Below, in pieces: positions 10,235 through 21,527 of a stretch of 64,000 nucleotides of DNA. Under the pieces are notes generated by a model. That model was not told the DNA's origin, made no database searches, and saw nothing but the letters and a program-made list of their open reading frames with translations. The stretch is taken from assembly GCA_011799875.1 (NCBI GenBank), contig CM022303.1, forward strand, positions 218,642,255 to 218,706,254, written 5' to 3'. Within the stretch, counting starts at the first letter, position 1, and the number at the start of each line of letters is the position of its first letter. This stretch comes from Thinopyrum elongatum. Its lineage: Eukaryota > Streptophyta > Magnoliopsida > Poales > Poaceae. The translations under genes were made by a program, and so were the position numbers.

Positions 10235-12451
10235 TCAGCCACGTCGTGCTCGTCCGCGGCGTGGCTGTGGTGGAGGGGGCGTCGACCACTCATACCTGTT
10301 CGGTGGCCGAACGTTACGAAGAGGAATCCAAGACCCGTCCTTGTCATACTGTGTGTCTTGCGTGGGCTGTGTGAGCTGTGTGGGATCTGGTGGAGGAGTC
10401 GAGAACATGTTCATCCACTCGGTGTGCTGCGACATCTGAGCCTGTATGTTGTCCTCAGGATGTTGATCACTCCCCCACGTATCATGTGATGCCGACATAG
10501 ACGCATCATATCCGTAGGCTCCTGCACGATGAACGTTAAGTCATGAAGAATGAGGTCGCCTCAACTAATATTGAAAACAATAAATATGAAGAGACATACC
10601 TGCTGGCTGTGACGGCTGCTCTGGCTGAAATACGAAGCTCGACGAGGGACCCTGCTGATGTGGAGAAAACACGAAGCTTGACGTGGGACCATAGTGCTGT
10701 GGGTGCTGCCACGTCGAACTGCCAGGTTGGTCAGGAGGGGGTGGCCTCGACGTCGGCTGATGTGCTAGACGTGGACGTGGTTGCTGTCGGTGCGTGGAGT
10801 GACGTGGCGGCTGCTGCTGCTGCTGGTGGTGCTGAACAACGTCGCTTCTCCGGGTGCACGTGATAGCCTCTTAGACAGCCCGTATCTTGTTCTGCATGCG
10901 TTCCAAGAAGGGCTGTACCACAGGCCGGTGTTGAAGAAGAGGTCCAGATGATAGTGATCGTCCAAAGGTGGTCACATCGTCGTATAGTTCGTGTTTCAAC
11001 TGCCTGAAGAACCATGTCCAACTTTCAATGTTCTCACTCTCCACAAAAGCAAATGCGAGTGGGACAACTTGATTTTGGCCGTCTTGACCTATGGCTGTTA
11101 GGATCTGACCCTTGTACTTGCCAGTGAGAAAAGTACCATCTACACATATCACCGGTCGGCAATGCCTGAAAGCTTCGATGCATACACCGAAAGAGAAGAA
11201 GAGACGATGCAGCACCCTCACAGTTGGGAATTCTGGCATGAAGAGGTCTTGGATATCGATATAGGTGCCTGGATTCCGCTGCTACAGTGTGTCGAGGAGC
11301 TGGACAACAGAGTCATATGCATCAAAATAAGAACCAAATCTCCTCTCAAGCGCCGCATGCTTAGCCCTCCAAGCCTTGCCATAAGAAATTCTGTACTTCA
11401 ACCTGGCGAAGACTTTTGTCTGGATTGCCTTCACTTCCATAGCTTTGCCCTCCACTATTTCATCGTAAAACAACCGAGCAATAAGCGTCGATGAAAGGTT
11501 GGCATGATCTTGAAGGATGCAGGGAATAAGACAAGTGTGATTCACTAAGCCGCTGATCACCCAACTTGTGCCATACTTAGGGAGATAGCCGTGCACCCTG
11601 GCGGGACAATCTGTGTTCTTGCATACCATTGTCAGGTATTTTTGACTTGACACCTGAGCTGTGAAAACCCTTTGCGTGGACATTGCCCAATTTATTATTG
11701 CATCCTTAAGAGCTTCCTTGTTGGGATACATAGCACCCGTCGCAATATTGTTCTGGTGATATTGCCAGGCAGAATCATGTCCATCGTTCATCATCATTGC
11801 AGATGAGAAATCATGATTCCATGATGCAGGATTCGGGACCTCCTCTGCATTTTCATCTTCATCCGACTCGTCAGAATCATCGGCATGACCCCTATCAACA
11901 TCGATGTCTTCTTCTTCCATCAGGTCCTGCATGTGCCCATCTACCTCGTCAGCGTCCACCTCGCCACTGTAATCACCATCGGCATTTCCTCCTTCTACCT
12001 GACTACTCTGCCCTGGTTCGTAACCATCATCTCCAGCATTTGACATAGATAACTGCCTCCCTCCACTGCTCTGCCCATGATCGTAGCCACCCTCGCCTTC
12101 ATGTGCAGTGACCTCCTTCACGACGGGAAGCACTAAGGCAATAGGATTGCATCCCCTGCGTTCGCAACCTTGTAACCACCGCACCCACTCGGAGTCTCGC
12201 TCTATTGGCCTCAAATAAAAGTAAATTATTGAACTTGACCGTGTCCACAATGCATGAACACCGACGATGTGTGTTTCTGTATCAAGCCCTAAACTTCCTG
12301 TAATCCATTCTTTCAACTGACTGACTGACCATGTTTGAGGTGCGCTCATTGGCACCTCTATGTGAGTAAATTCACTCAGATCAGCTCCCATGTCAGTTGT
12401 TTGGACAGTACCAGGACCGTAGTAAAATTTGAACGTCACTACGTCAGACAT
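10235..12451 (-). pseudogene. MURA-type MULE transposase, internally shortened and broken by stops
   Basis: Starts at ATG 12451. N-terminal part: MSDVVTFKFYYGPG..., a domain of about 110 residues ending in ALVLPVV, an acidic linker (DEVDGHMQDLMEEEDIDVD), then the Mutator DNA-binding region (NKEALKDAIINWAMSTQ... CKNTDCPARVHGYL... NHTC, a zinc-finger-like C/H pattern). TAG at 11282-11284 interrupts the frame; it continues with NPGTYIDIQDLF and the MULE catalytic start PVICVDGTFLTGKYKG, which carries the first catalytic Asp. After FFRQLKHELYDD the core breaks off: the second Asp, the Glu and the SWIM zinc finger are missing. A TAA at 10871-10873 follows, then a Gln/Pro-rich tail, a probable intron (donor CAG|GTATGTCT, about 10600) and a last exon ending NRYEWSTPPPPQPRRGR. 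The upstream ATG side faces the right terminus. Not able to transpose by itself. Confidence 0.85.
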
Positions 12452-12458
12452 CTCGGCT

Positions 12459-13110
12459 CACCTAATTTTTTTCCAACAATGACAGACAAGTATTAAGCAA
12501 CAACTTTAAATATCCGCACTACTAAATATTTGACATGTATATATATTACGGAATATTAACGGATCAACTAAAAAAATTCACACACCTACAAATATATTAC
12601 AAATATTTGCCGGAGCAACTCCAACTACTGACACACCTAAATATTTGACATCCATATATAGTACGGAATATTACCGGAGCAACTTCAAATATTCACACAA
12701 CTAAATAGTTGACATCTAAATATATTTACGGATACTGCCGGAGCAAATAACTATAATCGCACACCTAATTTTTTTTCAACAATGACAGACAAGTATTAAG
12801 CAACAACTTTAAATATCCGCACTACTAAATATTTGACATGTATATATATTACGGAATATTAACGGAGCAACTAAAAAAATTCACACACCTACAAAAATAT
12901 TACAAATATTTGCCGGAACAACTACAAATATTGACAGATTTAAATATTTGACATCTACATATATTACAGATATTACCGGAGCAACTCCAAATACTGACAC
13001 ACCTAAATATTTGATATCCACATATAGTACGGATACTACCGGAGCAAATAACAATAATCGAACACATAATTTATTTCACATCGAAACATATTACCGGAGC
13101 AACTACGAAA
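12459..13110. repeat. 303-bp tandem repeat upstream of the MULE transposase gene
   Basis: Unit 1 starts at 12459 and unit 2 at 12762, both with CACCTAATTTTTTTTCAACAA-like sequence followed by GACAGACAAGTATTAAGC. A third, partial start is at about 13062. Each unit has inner sub-repeats of about 70 bp (CCGGAGCAACT..., AAATATTTGACAT, ATATATTACGGA). It sits in the 5' leader or promoter of the transposase. Between 13,120 and 13,530 is a Pro/His-codon-like CACC-rich tract and a purine-rich tract. Confidence 0.85.
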
Positions 13111-13539
13111 AATAAAATGTGTGTTGAAATATACCCTTGAAGCGTGCGAGAGAACGACGAACGGCGGCCTTCAATCACCGGAACCGGAGCCGGAAACTCC
13201 ACCAAACTACCGGAGCTTCACCTCCACCACACTGCCCCAGCTTCACCACCACCACCTCCACCTCCACCGCCGCCACAACCTCCACCAATGTGCTAAAAAA
13301 ATGCTCCAACAAAATGCTCACCACGACCACCACGAGCTACCCCATCAGTAGATCGAGGTCTCCCTTGGCTCCTCTAACTACGTAGAACCCATTCACGGTG
13401 CTCAATCCGCAAAAAACCGCCTCATTTTGGTGTAGAAATTGGAGGCATTTCTTGTAAGAAAGAGGAGAAAGAAAGAACAGAGAGGAGGAAGGAGAAAGGA
13501 GGAAGGAGGAAGGAGCCAGCCGCCGTGGGGCCCGCACCC

Positions 13540-13775
13540 TGTCGGCCGGCAGCTGGCCGATCGGCCTGCAGTGGGCCGACAGGGTCCGGCCCGCGCCGAC
13601 AGCCGCTAGCGGGCTGGCCTGGCCGGCTGCTCTCGGCCTGTGGTGGGCCCAGTCGGCCTGCTGTGGGCCGATCGGCCTGCAGCGGCCCGACGGTGTATTA
13701 TTTTTGAAAAAATTTCATCTAGCGTAATATTTTTGAAATTTAATAAAAAAAATGTATTATTTAAAAAAAATTAGC
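13540..13775 (-). repeat. MULE right terminal inverted repeat
   Basis: Inverted match to 8323-8549, ending ...AAAAAAAATTAGC at 13775, followed directly by the target duplication GGAAGAAGG (13776-13784). Confidence 0.9.
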
Positions 13776-13784
13776 GGAAGAAGG

Positions 13785-15360
13785 CGACCTGGATGGATTA
13801 GGATCCAATGGCTCGGGGTGGGCCAATCGGGCGGCTGGGGCGCGACCGGCCCAAACTTTGGGCCGGCGCGCCGGCGCCTATAAGTCGCCTAAAGATATGC
13901 ATTTGTTTCTCCATTCTATGTTTTGTCACCCAAAAAAGAAAGCAAAAAGCTGCTTGTCTGGTGTCTTCTGTATCTAAATAGTTAGCTCCCACTAATCTAT
14001 TTCTCTCAACATGCAAGCATGTCACCTCAGCATGCAATATACATGAGCAAAGGTCCATCCCAACATGCAACTATGCATAAAGAAAAAAACACATCAACAT
14101 GTGAACGTGCATGATAATTTATACTCTATCAATAAATATTTTTTAACTATACAATTATCAAACACGATAAAGAATATGTATTTTCAGCTTTTGTTCTCAT
14201 GTTATTTCTTCAAATATCCATGTTCCATATTACCAAATATCATTAAAATATATTGCAAATTATTCCTGCAACAACGTGTGAGGTATCATCTAATCTGTTT
14301 CCAATGTCGTCACGCAATCAAGAGCATTGCTTTTACTGCGGGCCTTACAAGGAAGGGAGAGAATCAGAGAAATCATCGGGCTATTTTTCTAGAAACATAG
14401 TATGAATAGACGCGGACGTTCATGTACACGCACGCACACTCAACCATGTAAAGCACCTTCAGGAGACGGAGTTGACGCATCTTGAGATTGACGAAGTCGT
14501 CAGAAACACCTCGAAGTTGAGGGGCACGCCATACCAGTAAAAGAGTAATGTCAGTAGGCCTGGAATAAACGTTGAAAAATGTGACAACTCGTGCCAAATC
14601 TATGACTCAAACCTGGTTGGGTTAGTTCCACCACAAAAAGGATTCTAGCCATCTGAGTTATGCTCGGTTCGCTCACTGCGCTATATTGTGTACACAATAT
14701 AGTTGCCACAGAGTGTGTTAATGTTTTTGTCAGCTAACCAACCCAACCGAGCTTATAACGAATCGAATCAAACTGAGGTTTTTGCTCGCTGGAGTTACCA
14801 AGCTTAGCAAGTTACGAGGTAGTGAGTTCAATCTAAACGATTCAAGTTGGCTCGTTACAGTCATGGATGCAAATGTTTCATAAATCTTGAACAAGTTATT
14901 TTGTTCACATGGATGCTTGTGAAGAATATGGTAGTGTGATAAATGAATTAGATTAGACACGAGTATTACTGCGATTTGTAGAAACATGATACAACCTTTT
15001 GTCATCCCATTTGTTTAAGAGAGTATGACTAGCATTTCTTGAACGTAGCCAAGTTACAAAGAAATTACAGTATGGAAAAGAGTATCATAGGCATTCCTCA
15101 AGCACGAACGGTCTATAAGAAGACCAAATCACAAACCATTTCACATTATGAACCTTTCTGCCATCTCTTATCTTATTACAAAATGTCCGGGTTGTGATGA
15201 CATAAGCCATGTCACCGGGAAGATGTATATGATGGACTTTCTAAATCGTCTGTGATGGCACATTCTTAAGTAGTGGCATATCCTTTGTGGCAGTCCTCAA
15301 GCATCAGTGAAGAGGATGATCTGCACTAGAGACAACAGTAAATAACCTCATCTTGCATCG
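13785..15360. other. Intergenic repeat-like DNA, no gene seen
   Basis: 13,785-13,880 is GC-rich. 14,381-14,660 resembles a common grass dispersed repeat (text such as 'aagcaccttcaggagacggagttgac' and 'actcaaacctggttggg'). A perfect 22-bp palindrome centred on TGTGTACACA lies at 14,681-14,702. The remainder is AT-rich with no credible ORF. Confidence 0.45.
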
Positions 15361-15508
15361 TACTCCCTCCGTCCCAAAATTCTTGTCTTAGATTTGTCTA
15401 AATACGGATGTATCAAGTCACGTTTTAGTATTAGATACATCCGTATCTAGACTAGATACATCCGTATCTAGACTAATCTAAGGCAAGAATTTTGGGACGG
15501 AGGGAGTA
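15361..15508. mobile_element. Stowaway MITE, complete (148 bp with TA sites)
   Basis: Begins TACTCCCTCCGTCCCAAAAT and ends in its exact inverse, with TA at both edges. Internally TAGATACATCCGTATCTAGAC is present twice in tandem, so this copy is longer than the usual form. Confidence 0.93.
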
Positions 15509-15958
15509 TAATGTAAGAGCACAATCAATTGTTGATATTTGTTTTTCTTATTACGTTGGATTGTGTGAGAGATGTTAAACCTCATGATAAGAAATTGGAT
15601 TCTAAATTTCTGCGTATGAATGAAATTATATTGTAAATGTGAACAACTATTGGTTAAACAGCTGGTAGTTGAAGAAAAATATTTGGAGAATACATATTCA
15701 GTGTACATAAGAACATTTCAACAAAATACCACACAACAAATAAATGACACCTACAAACTAAGTTTTCAGATGCTTAAGAAGGCCAAGCTGCAGAAGCTAG
15801 GCCATCCAATTTATCTTACACATCTTGCTTAATGATAACAAAAAGAATAGAATAAAACAATCCAAAAAACTATCGATGGTCGATAGCAATGGATGGTTTC
15901 AATTTTGTACCTTTGCGTTGCCTGTGATCTTCTTGGTGAAAGCATAGTCAAGTTAACT

Positions 15959-17320
15959 TTATTTCTGCACATCTAGCGGGTATCGATGGATGCAACTAGC
16001 CCATGGCCCATGGTCACCGTGAGATGTACGGATGCACACCCACACCGCGGAGTTGCATTCATACCCAGCTCCGAAACCAATCATCCAGACCCTATTACCT
16101 TTTAGCATTCGACCCTTGGCTTCTATGTATCCCAACTCGTACCACACAGATGCACTTGACTGATTTCCGAATTGATGCAATGTCATCCGTGAAGGCTCAA
16201 CATGCTCATCTGATAGACTAAGGCCACGTTGTACCGAGCTGATCACCGCTGGTCCACCAACGTGGATGCAAAAGTGCTCGAACGCTGTACGGAAATTGGG
16301 AATGTAAGGCCTTATCCTCCTCCCAAGGAGCACCTTCCTCGCCAAAGAGACAAGAAGAAACTTGATCAGCTCTGATGTAGGCAAGACAAGTGGCCCCATG
16401 GCCGTGATGTTGGCCTTGAGAGCGTCTCCAGCAATAGCCATGAGGTTCTTTGACAGATTGGCGCCCTTGATTCCCTTGTCATCTTCCTCTTGGTACACGC
16501 ACCGGTAGGCATTGTCGTCACTAGCAGTGATCGTCCGCACATGTGTGAGGCGGAACCTAGCCTTGGACCTAGAACTCGATAACAGCATGGCCGCACCGCC
16601 CATGCGGAACAAGATATTAACCAACTGCATGGAGCGGTTGTTACCCGCATAGTGGTTGGGTCCTATGGTCTCCGTTGACACCACTAGCGCTTGCGATCCA
16701 GAAGGCATGACCTCCAAGATGTTCCTTGCAAGCCCAACTGCAGTTACTGTTGCACTGCAACCCATCCCCGAGAGGTTGATGACGCGGAGGTCACCCCGCA
16801 GCTTATACCTGTTGACAATCATGTTGGCGATCGATGGAACCGCTGAAAAGACACTGCAGTTGGTGACTAGAATGTCAATCGTATCAAGGTCAACCCTCAT
16901 CTTAGCCAGTAGATCATCGATCACCGAGAAGGGGACCAGTTCTACCTCGGCGCGGGCTTCATCCAGACTACAATATGGCTCAATGTAACAAAGTGCCGGT
17001 GGAACACAAGTCTCGTCACCAAGGCCGGAGTGCTCAAGAACTCGTGCTATGAAGTTAATGGTAGAATCGGCAAGGAAGGTTGACATATGTGCATGCTCGA
17101 GTAAGGCCGCCCTTGGGAATCGATAGTTGGGGCTAGGCCGGAAGCAAGCATAGTCAACAAGGTATGTGGCTCTAGGGCGATATGCGAGGTAGACGGCAGC
17201 CCCAACAGTTGGAAGAACAATGGGCATGAGTAGGTGGATTGGCCAGAGGGCACGAAGTGGCTCGCCTGCAACGGCAAGCCATTGTGCAACTTTTAGGAGG
17301 CAGGCCGCTGCCAGTGTCAT
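15959..17320 (-). CDS. KCS: 3-ketoacyl-CoA synthase (very-long-chain fatty acid elongase), 453 aa
   Basis: KCS condenses malonyl-CoA with a long-chain acyl-CoA in the ER membrane, the first and chain-length-setting step of fatty acid elongation for waxes, suberin and sphingolipids. The N-terminus has two hydrophobic stretches (about 1-20 and 27-48). The FAE1/KCS core follows: LVTNCSVFSAVPSIANMI, the active-site Cys188 in INLSGMGCSA, PNHYAGNNRSMQL, His353 in FCIHVGG, Asn386 in HQFGNQSSASVWYELGYIEAKGRM, and GFGAGYECNSAVW near the end. The spacing His353 to Asn386 (33 residues) equals that of the Arabidopsis FAE1 triad, and Cys to His (165) is close to it. The single open frame, normal length and intact triad indicate a working, intronless gene, as many KCS genes are. 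Unusual small changes: GCSATVT where most have GCSAG, and CIHVGG where most have CIHAGG. A TATA-like site lies about 100 bp upstream. Confidence 0.93.
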   Translation of the reverse strand: MTLAAACLLKVAQWLAVAGEPLRALWPIHLLMPIVLPTVGAAVYLAYRPRATYLVDYACFRPSPNYRFPRAALLEHAHMSTFLADSTINFIARVLEHSGLGDETCVPPALCYIEPYCSLDEARAEVELVPFSVIDDLLAKMRVDLDTIDILVTNCSVFSAVPSIANMIVNRYKLRGDLRVINLSGMGCSATVTAVGLARNILEVMPSGSQALVVSTETIGPNHYAGNNRSMQLVNILFRMGGAAMLLSSSRSKARFRLTHVRTITASDDNAYRCVYQEEDDKGIKGANLSKNLMAIAGDALKANITAMGPLVLPTSELIKFLLVSLARKVLLGRRIRPYIPNFRTAFEHFCIHVGGPAVISSVQRGLSLSDEHVEPSRMTLHQFGNQSSASVWYELGYIEAKGRMLKGNRVWMIGFGAGYECNSAVWVCIRTSHGDHGPWASCIHRYPLDVQK

Positions 17321-17417
17321 GGCGTTGGCAATATGGAGGATGCTGGCAGCTGGATTTTATAGCAATTTGAGAGAGTGTGATGAGAGATGACGAAGCAGGT
17401 TGTCTGATGGTGTAGTG

Positions 17418-17423
17418 TATATA
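17418..17423 (-). promoter_or_regulatory. Probable TATA box of the KCS gene
   Basis: Read on the minus strand the sequence is CCTATATACACTACACC, about 98 bp upstream of the KCS ATG. It is the best TATA candidate in the proximal promoter. The hAT MITE starts about 260 bp further upstream. Confidence 0.4.
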
Positions 17424-17680
17424 GGAGTATTAGAGGAGGAAACTTGTGGGAGATCGTTATATGAGGATCAGGGTTGATGCTGTAGCTGGTTAATGTCATA
17501 TTCTTGCTTAAAAAGTTTTGCAAAGAGCTATCAAATAAACCATAGGACAACTGCGTAACTGTCATGGCCTCTTGCCCTCTTGGGACCCTAACTTTCAACG
17601 TTTATTGCACTACATCATAGCATATCGAAACAAAAACATTCTCCAAATAGCACAAGAGTGGTGGGAGTCATGAGACCATG

Positions 17681-18197
17681 CAGGGGCGGAGCTTAGTTGG
17701 GGCAAACCTGGGCCATGGCCCGCCCAAGATTTTGACAAAAAAAAATTAATACCTATACTTTTGTAGCTCAGCCCAGTAACCATGCAACCTCTATTCAGGC
17801 TACTACTCGTCGATGCAGCCTCACAGCGAGCAGCGTCCAGCTGGCGGCCGAGACAACCAGCAATCAAGCACTGCATCTTCAATTCCCTTGCAATTACGGT
17901 CTATACATCATAGTTAATCTTATTTCTCTCCCCAAATTCTGAGTTCGCTAACTCATGGCCTGATTTTTTCGCTCAACTATTCTTTACATACTGCAAATTG
18001 CAGCGGTGAGCTGCCTTTTTGTTCTCTAATGGTAGACTAATACTACCTCCGTCCCAAAATAAGTGTCTTAATCTTAGTACAACTTTGTACTAATTTTAGT
18101 ACAAAGTTAAGACACTTATTTTGGAACGGAGGGAGTATATAGTTGTGCTTTCCTTTGAGTTGGCCCGCCCAGGTTTTTCTTCGAAGCTCCGCCACTG
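17681..18197. mobile_element. hAT-type MITE (517 bp) with perfect 8-bp target duplication
   Basis: Inverted ends CAGGGGCGGAGCTT and AAGCTCCGCCACTG are flanked by AGACCATG on both sides (17,673-17,680 and 18,198-18,205). The 8-bp duplication and CA(G)GGG ends fit the hAT superfamily. Just inside, CAAACCTGGGCC / GGCCCGCCCAGG is also inverted. No transposase ORF. It lies in the upstream region of KCS and contains a Stowaway. Confidence 0.9.
18041..18137. mobile_element. Stowaway MITE (97 bp) nested in the hAT MITE
   Basis: TACTACCTCCGTCCCAAAAT at the left and its inverse (ATTTTGGAACGGAGGGAGTA) at the right, almost entirely palindromic, with TA at both edges. Confidence 0.92.
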
Positions 18198-18205
18198 AGA
18201 CCATG

Positions 18206-19424
18206 CATGCCGACTCTCGACCATCTATACTGTACGAACCATATTATTCATGTTGTGCATTAGTAGTAGCCTAGTAGCCATGTTTTTCACATGGCACGGT
18301 AGGAGCACTCTTATTCAGATTATTAAGATGCCGACATTGTGTAGCTACCAACCAACAAATTTGGTCCATCTTTTCAGGGTACCTCAGAGAGCGAAAATAA
18401 TACCAGAAATTTTAGTCCATTAGTTTTGTTTTTTGGGATTGTCCTTCAGAACGGTAATTCCCTGTCTGGGAATTGTACCACGGGCATCATTTTGAGAACA
18501 GCAGTCGGTTTGTATTGATAAAGCAATGATGGCGCAATAAATTAACATATATTGCTTCAATTGGTATTGCTAGAGAGGATCTACTGGATATGTACTCGAA
18601 CAAAATAAGTAAACTGGTACTAGGAATAGAAGGGAAATTGCAAAATAAAATAAAATATCATATATATAACCTGATCATTTAGTGGATCCACCTCCACCTT
18701 ATTATCAATATCGTATATATGAAGTCTTGATCTCCAGCCGCCTTTGCATCCTCACTTTTTTACAAGTTGGACGAGAAAAAAATAGGACGAGAAAAACCTA
18801 CACAAGTTGCCACAACAGCCGATCCCAAGAGGCAATAACATGAATTCACCAAATCAGGGGCACTCACCTTTCAAAATAAGTTGTGAACCGCTGCTTCATT
18901 GACAGATAACCGAGAAAGAAGGCGAAGATCAGGAAAATACAGAAGACTGAAACCACACTCCATAACAAAAGCTAGATAGCACCAACTGCCAAGACAAGAC
19001 CTGATGCTAGATGACAATCCACTAGATTGAGAGCCGTCGACCCATGAGCAAACACCATGGCCTCCCTAGTGGGCACACCGACACCAGGATGGTGATATAT
19101 CCAAAACATATCATACTCCTTGAATTTACTGGTGTCTTTTCATGATTCTAATTATTTTTGCAAACATATCATTTCTGTTATTTATTTTGTGTACACAGAT
19201 GAAACAACCCGAGAAAAGAGGGAAATCTCACAAATTCCAGATTGCTCTGGAAGGGGAGTGGGGTGTCAAGAAAGGATGTGGCCAATGCCAGCACATTTAC
19301 AAAGTCTAACTTAAGAGGTGAGACGAAGAACAGAGAAGAATGGAGGCGAGTAAAACTCTTTTGATGCAATCCCCACCATAGATCACCGTCTTCATTTCTC
19401 TATACGCCCCGTAGCCTATCAAGA
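18206..19424. other. Intergenic, no gene recognised
   Basis: About 1.2 kb of mixed composition. I see no ORF with family resemblance and no element with clear ends. Confidence 0.4.
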
Positions 19425-19623
19425 ACTGACGACTGGTTTGTAAACCAGACAACATCAACCGGGGCAAGCTGGACTAACTCTACTGGGTCGCGACTCTGCT
19501 GCAGGTCATGAACCTGGTGTACTATGTCATGTGTGCCACGCGCTCCACGTTCGACTCCTTGAAGCTCCACGAGACAGGGGAGGGGAACGACAGGTCCATG
19601 GTGGAGCTGCAAGAGAATGACTG
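19425..19623 (+). pseudogene. NPF transporter 3'-end fragment (pseudogene)
   Basis: About 60 codons correspond to the last helix and tail of the NPF gene at 4650-4854: NIN.GKLD, then YWV.TLLQVMNLVYY, and the tail DRSMVELQ before a TGA at 19,621-19,623. The codon after GKLD is TAA where the intact gene has TAC, so it is dead. Upstream similarity fades at about 19,425. Downstream, words such as 'gtgcctatatgcaggtacaggt', 'agctagaag', and 'gtatggagatcag' match the 3' UTR of the intact gene up to about 19,725. The copy is diverged enough to be old. Confidence 0.85.
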
Positions 19624-20342
19624 AGTAAAGAGAAGAATGTGCCTATATGCAGGTACAGGTTCAGCAAGCTAGAAGCGGGTAAATAGATGTTTGGAGACTG
19701 AAGTGATATGTATGGAGATCAGTCACAGGCAGAAACTGTTCCATGGCAAATCGAGCGATACAACTGCAAATCCCAAAAACGTTTTCATCCGGCACAACAT
19801 AAGCTGTATTATTATGCAAGCACTATACACTACTACACATCAACTGCATACATGGCAAGAGAAGCTGACAAGTACACACAAAGTCTTGGGCGGTTCAGCA
19901 GCAGTCGTCCAAAAATTTTGGTAGGGTTTTGAGCAAGCACGAAGCTGCTCATGGTCATAGTGGGCTCTAAAGAATATTTGGTTTTAGACTGTCGGCTCTT
20001 CGGAATATGGTACCAAGACATAGTACACCCAGATAATGAACAAACCACAGTTAAATGCTGTAATGAACGCCAGTGATTAAACCATTGCGATTTGGGGGAA
20101 GGATCTTTCATGCCACGGATGCTTGGAGTGAATGAAGCGATGTTGGAGCAGTGGACATCAATGATCATCAACCATTGAGGGAGGAGATGTAAGGTTCTCT
20201 CTGCTATTTCACCATGGATTTGAAATCGAGTTACAACCAGAGGAGTTCGAGAGGGGAATGGGTGGAGAAGGAAGAACACGCTATCCACTAGCCGTTTGCC
20301 ATCGCCTGCCCACTCACACGCTACCGGGAGTGTATATATACG

Positions 20343-21464
20343 TTACAAGCCCAAGGCCCAAGTAGCTAGATCCGCGGTGTCGCCCGACCACTGAAGAAGC
20401 ACCTGGATCACTTCTTGACCCCGATGAACCGCACGGCGTTGAAGAACTTGCTCAAGTACTTGGAAGACGATGTTGTGCGAGGGAAGGCGTGGCAAGAGTT
20501 GATGCGAAGGCTTGAGAACCTGTCGGAGAAGGGAAACATGGAAAATAGGGTGCACCTTGCTTGAAGCTGGAAGGTCAAGACGGTAGGCCACTTCGCCAAC
20601 CCGTTCCAGTACAGTATAGGGCCTGAAGAACTTATACGCCAATTTGTGATTTGCCCGGGGAGCGATCGATGTTTGAAGATAAGGCTGAAGTTAAGCTTCA
20701 GAAACACCTGATCGCCGACTGCAAATTTCCTCTGTTCAATGCTTATCGGCCTGAGTTTTCATCCTTTGCTGAGCACGAAGCAGCTGCTGCTTAACTGATT
20801 CAAGGATCACTTGCCTCTATTCCAGCCACAAACTGAGATCCGCAGATACAATGGTGCAGTCCGGAGCAATTCCAAAGTGCCGAGGGAGGTGCCCATCGAT
20901 GATTTCAAAAGGACTTTTGGCAGGAGCGGAGTGCCAATTGATATTGTACCAGGATTCACAAAGTGGCAGCCACTACCACTTGCAGGGGTGAGCGCTCACA
21001 AAACAGCGGAGATAGCATTCAATCTGTTGATTCACTCGCTCGGTCTGACCACCTGATTCGGGATGTCTAGCTGAGCTCATCCGCAATTGCGTCCGTTGAG
21101 TATGTCGGAATGACTCCTTCCAAAACAAACTGGTGAAAATGCGATCGTGATCAGAGACTATGGACAGAGGCATACCGTGTAACTTATAAACTGAATCCAA
21201 GAATGCTTTGGCTATAGTTTGAGTAGTGAAGGGGTGGTGCAGAGGAATGAAATGGCCATATTTAGATAGCTTATCTATGACGGTCAAGATGCAGTTGTAG
21301 CGGCCCAATGTAAAAAGCCCTCCAATAAAATCCATAGTGACGATTTCCCAAGTAAGTTTAAGGATCGGAAGTGGTTGTCGGAGGCCTAGGTAAGGGACAT
21401 GCTCGGGCTTGGCTTGTTGACAGATCAAACAGCTCTGAACTTGTTGTATAATGAATGTTTTCAT
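20343..21464 (-). pseudogene. Chromovirus integrase and C-terminal chromodomain remnants
   Basis: Integrase (20,973-21,464): a C..C zinc-finger half (CLICQQAKPEH), TMDFIGGL with the first catalytic Asp, IVSDHDRIFTS with the second, and HPESGGQTERVN with the Glu. After a frame change, 20,343-20,642 gives the integrase tail (KVHPIFHVSLLR) and the start of a chromodomain (VLLQWSGDTADLATW), which breaks off. Confidence 0.82.
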
Positions 21465-21527
21465 TCCAGCCCAACGGAACAGCTGGCGGATGCGCCTGTA
21501 CGTGACCGGGGAACCTGAGGGTCCACC

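Larger units (their letters stand above)
8323..13775. mobile_element. Complete MULE (MuDR type), 5.45 kb, with 9-bp target duplication
   Basis: The element is bounded by long inverted termini of about 230 bp that begin GCTAATTTTTTTTAAATAAT at both ends. It is flanked by the perfect 9-bp direct repeat GGAAGAAGG (8314-8322 and 13776-13784), the length typical of Mutator. Inside are two genes in convergent orientation: a decayed mudrA-type transposase on the minus strand starting near the right end, and a small ORF on the plus strand starting near the left end. The layout resembles maize MuDR. The subterminal regions hold several tandem arrays. Both genes carry disabling changes, so this copy is not autonomous as it stands. 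Confidence 0.93.

Noticed and set aside
13121..13385. Pro/His/Thr-rich open frames (plus strand)
   Set aside because: Products of a CACC-rich low-complexity tract inside the MULE; the real gene here is the minus-strand transposase and this is its leader region.
19833..20340. LTR of the chromovirus next to its 3' end
   Set aside because: The position is right and a TATA-like sequence is present, but no second copy was found at the 5' side, so ends cannot be set.
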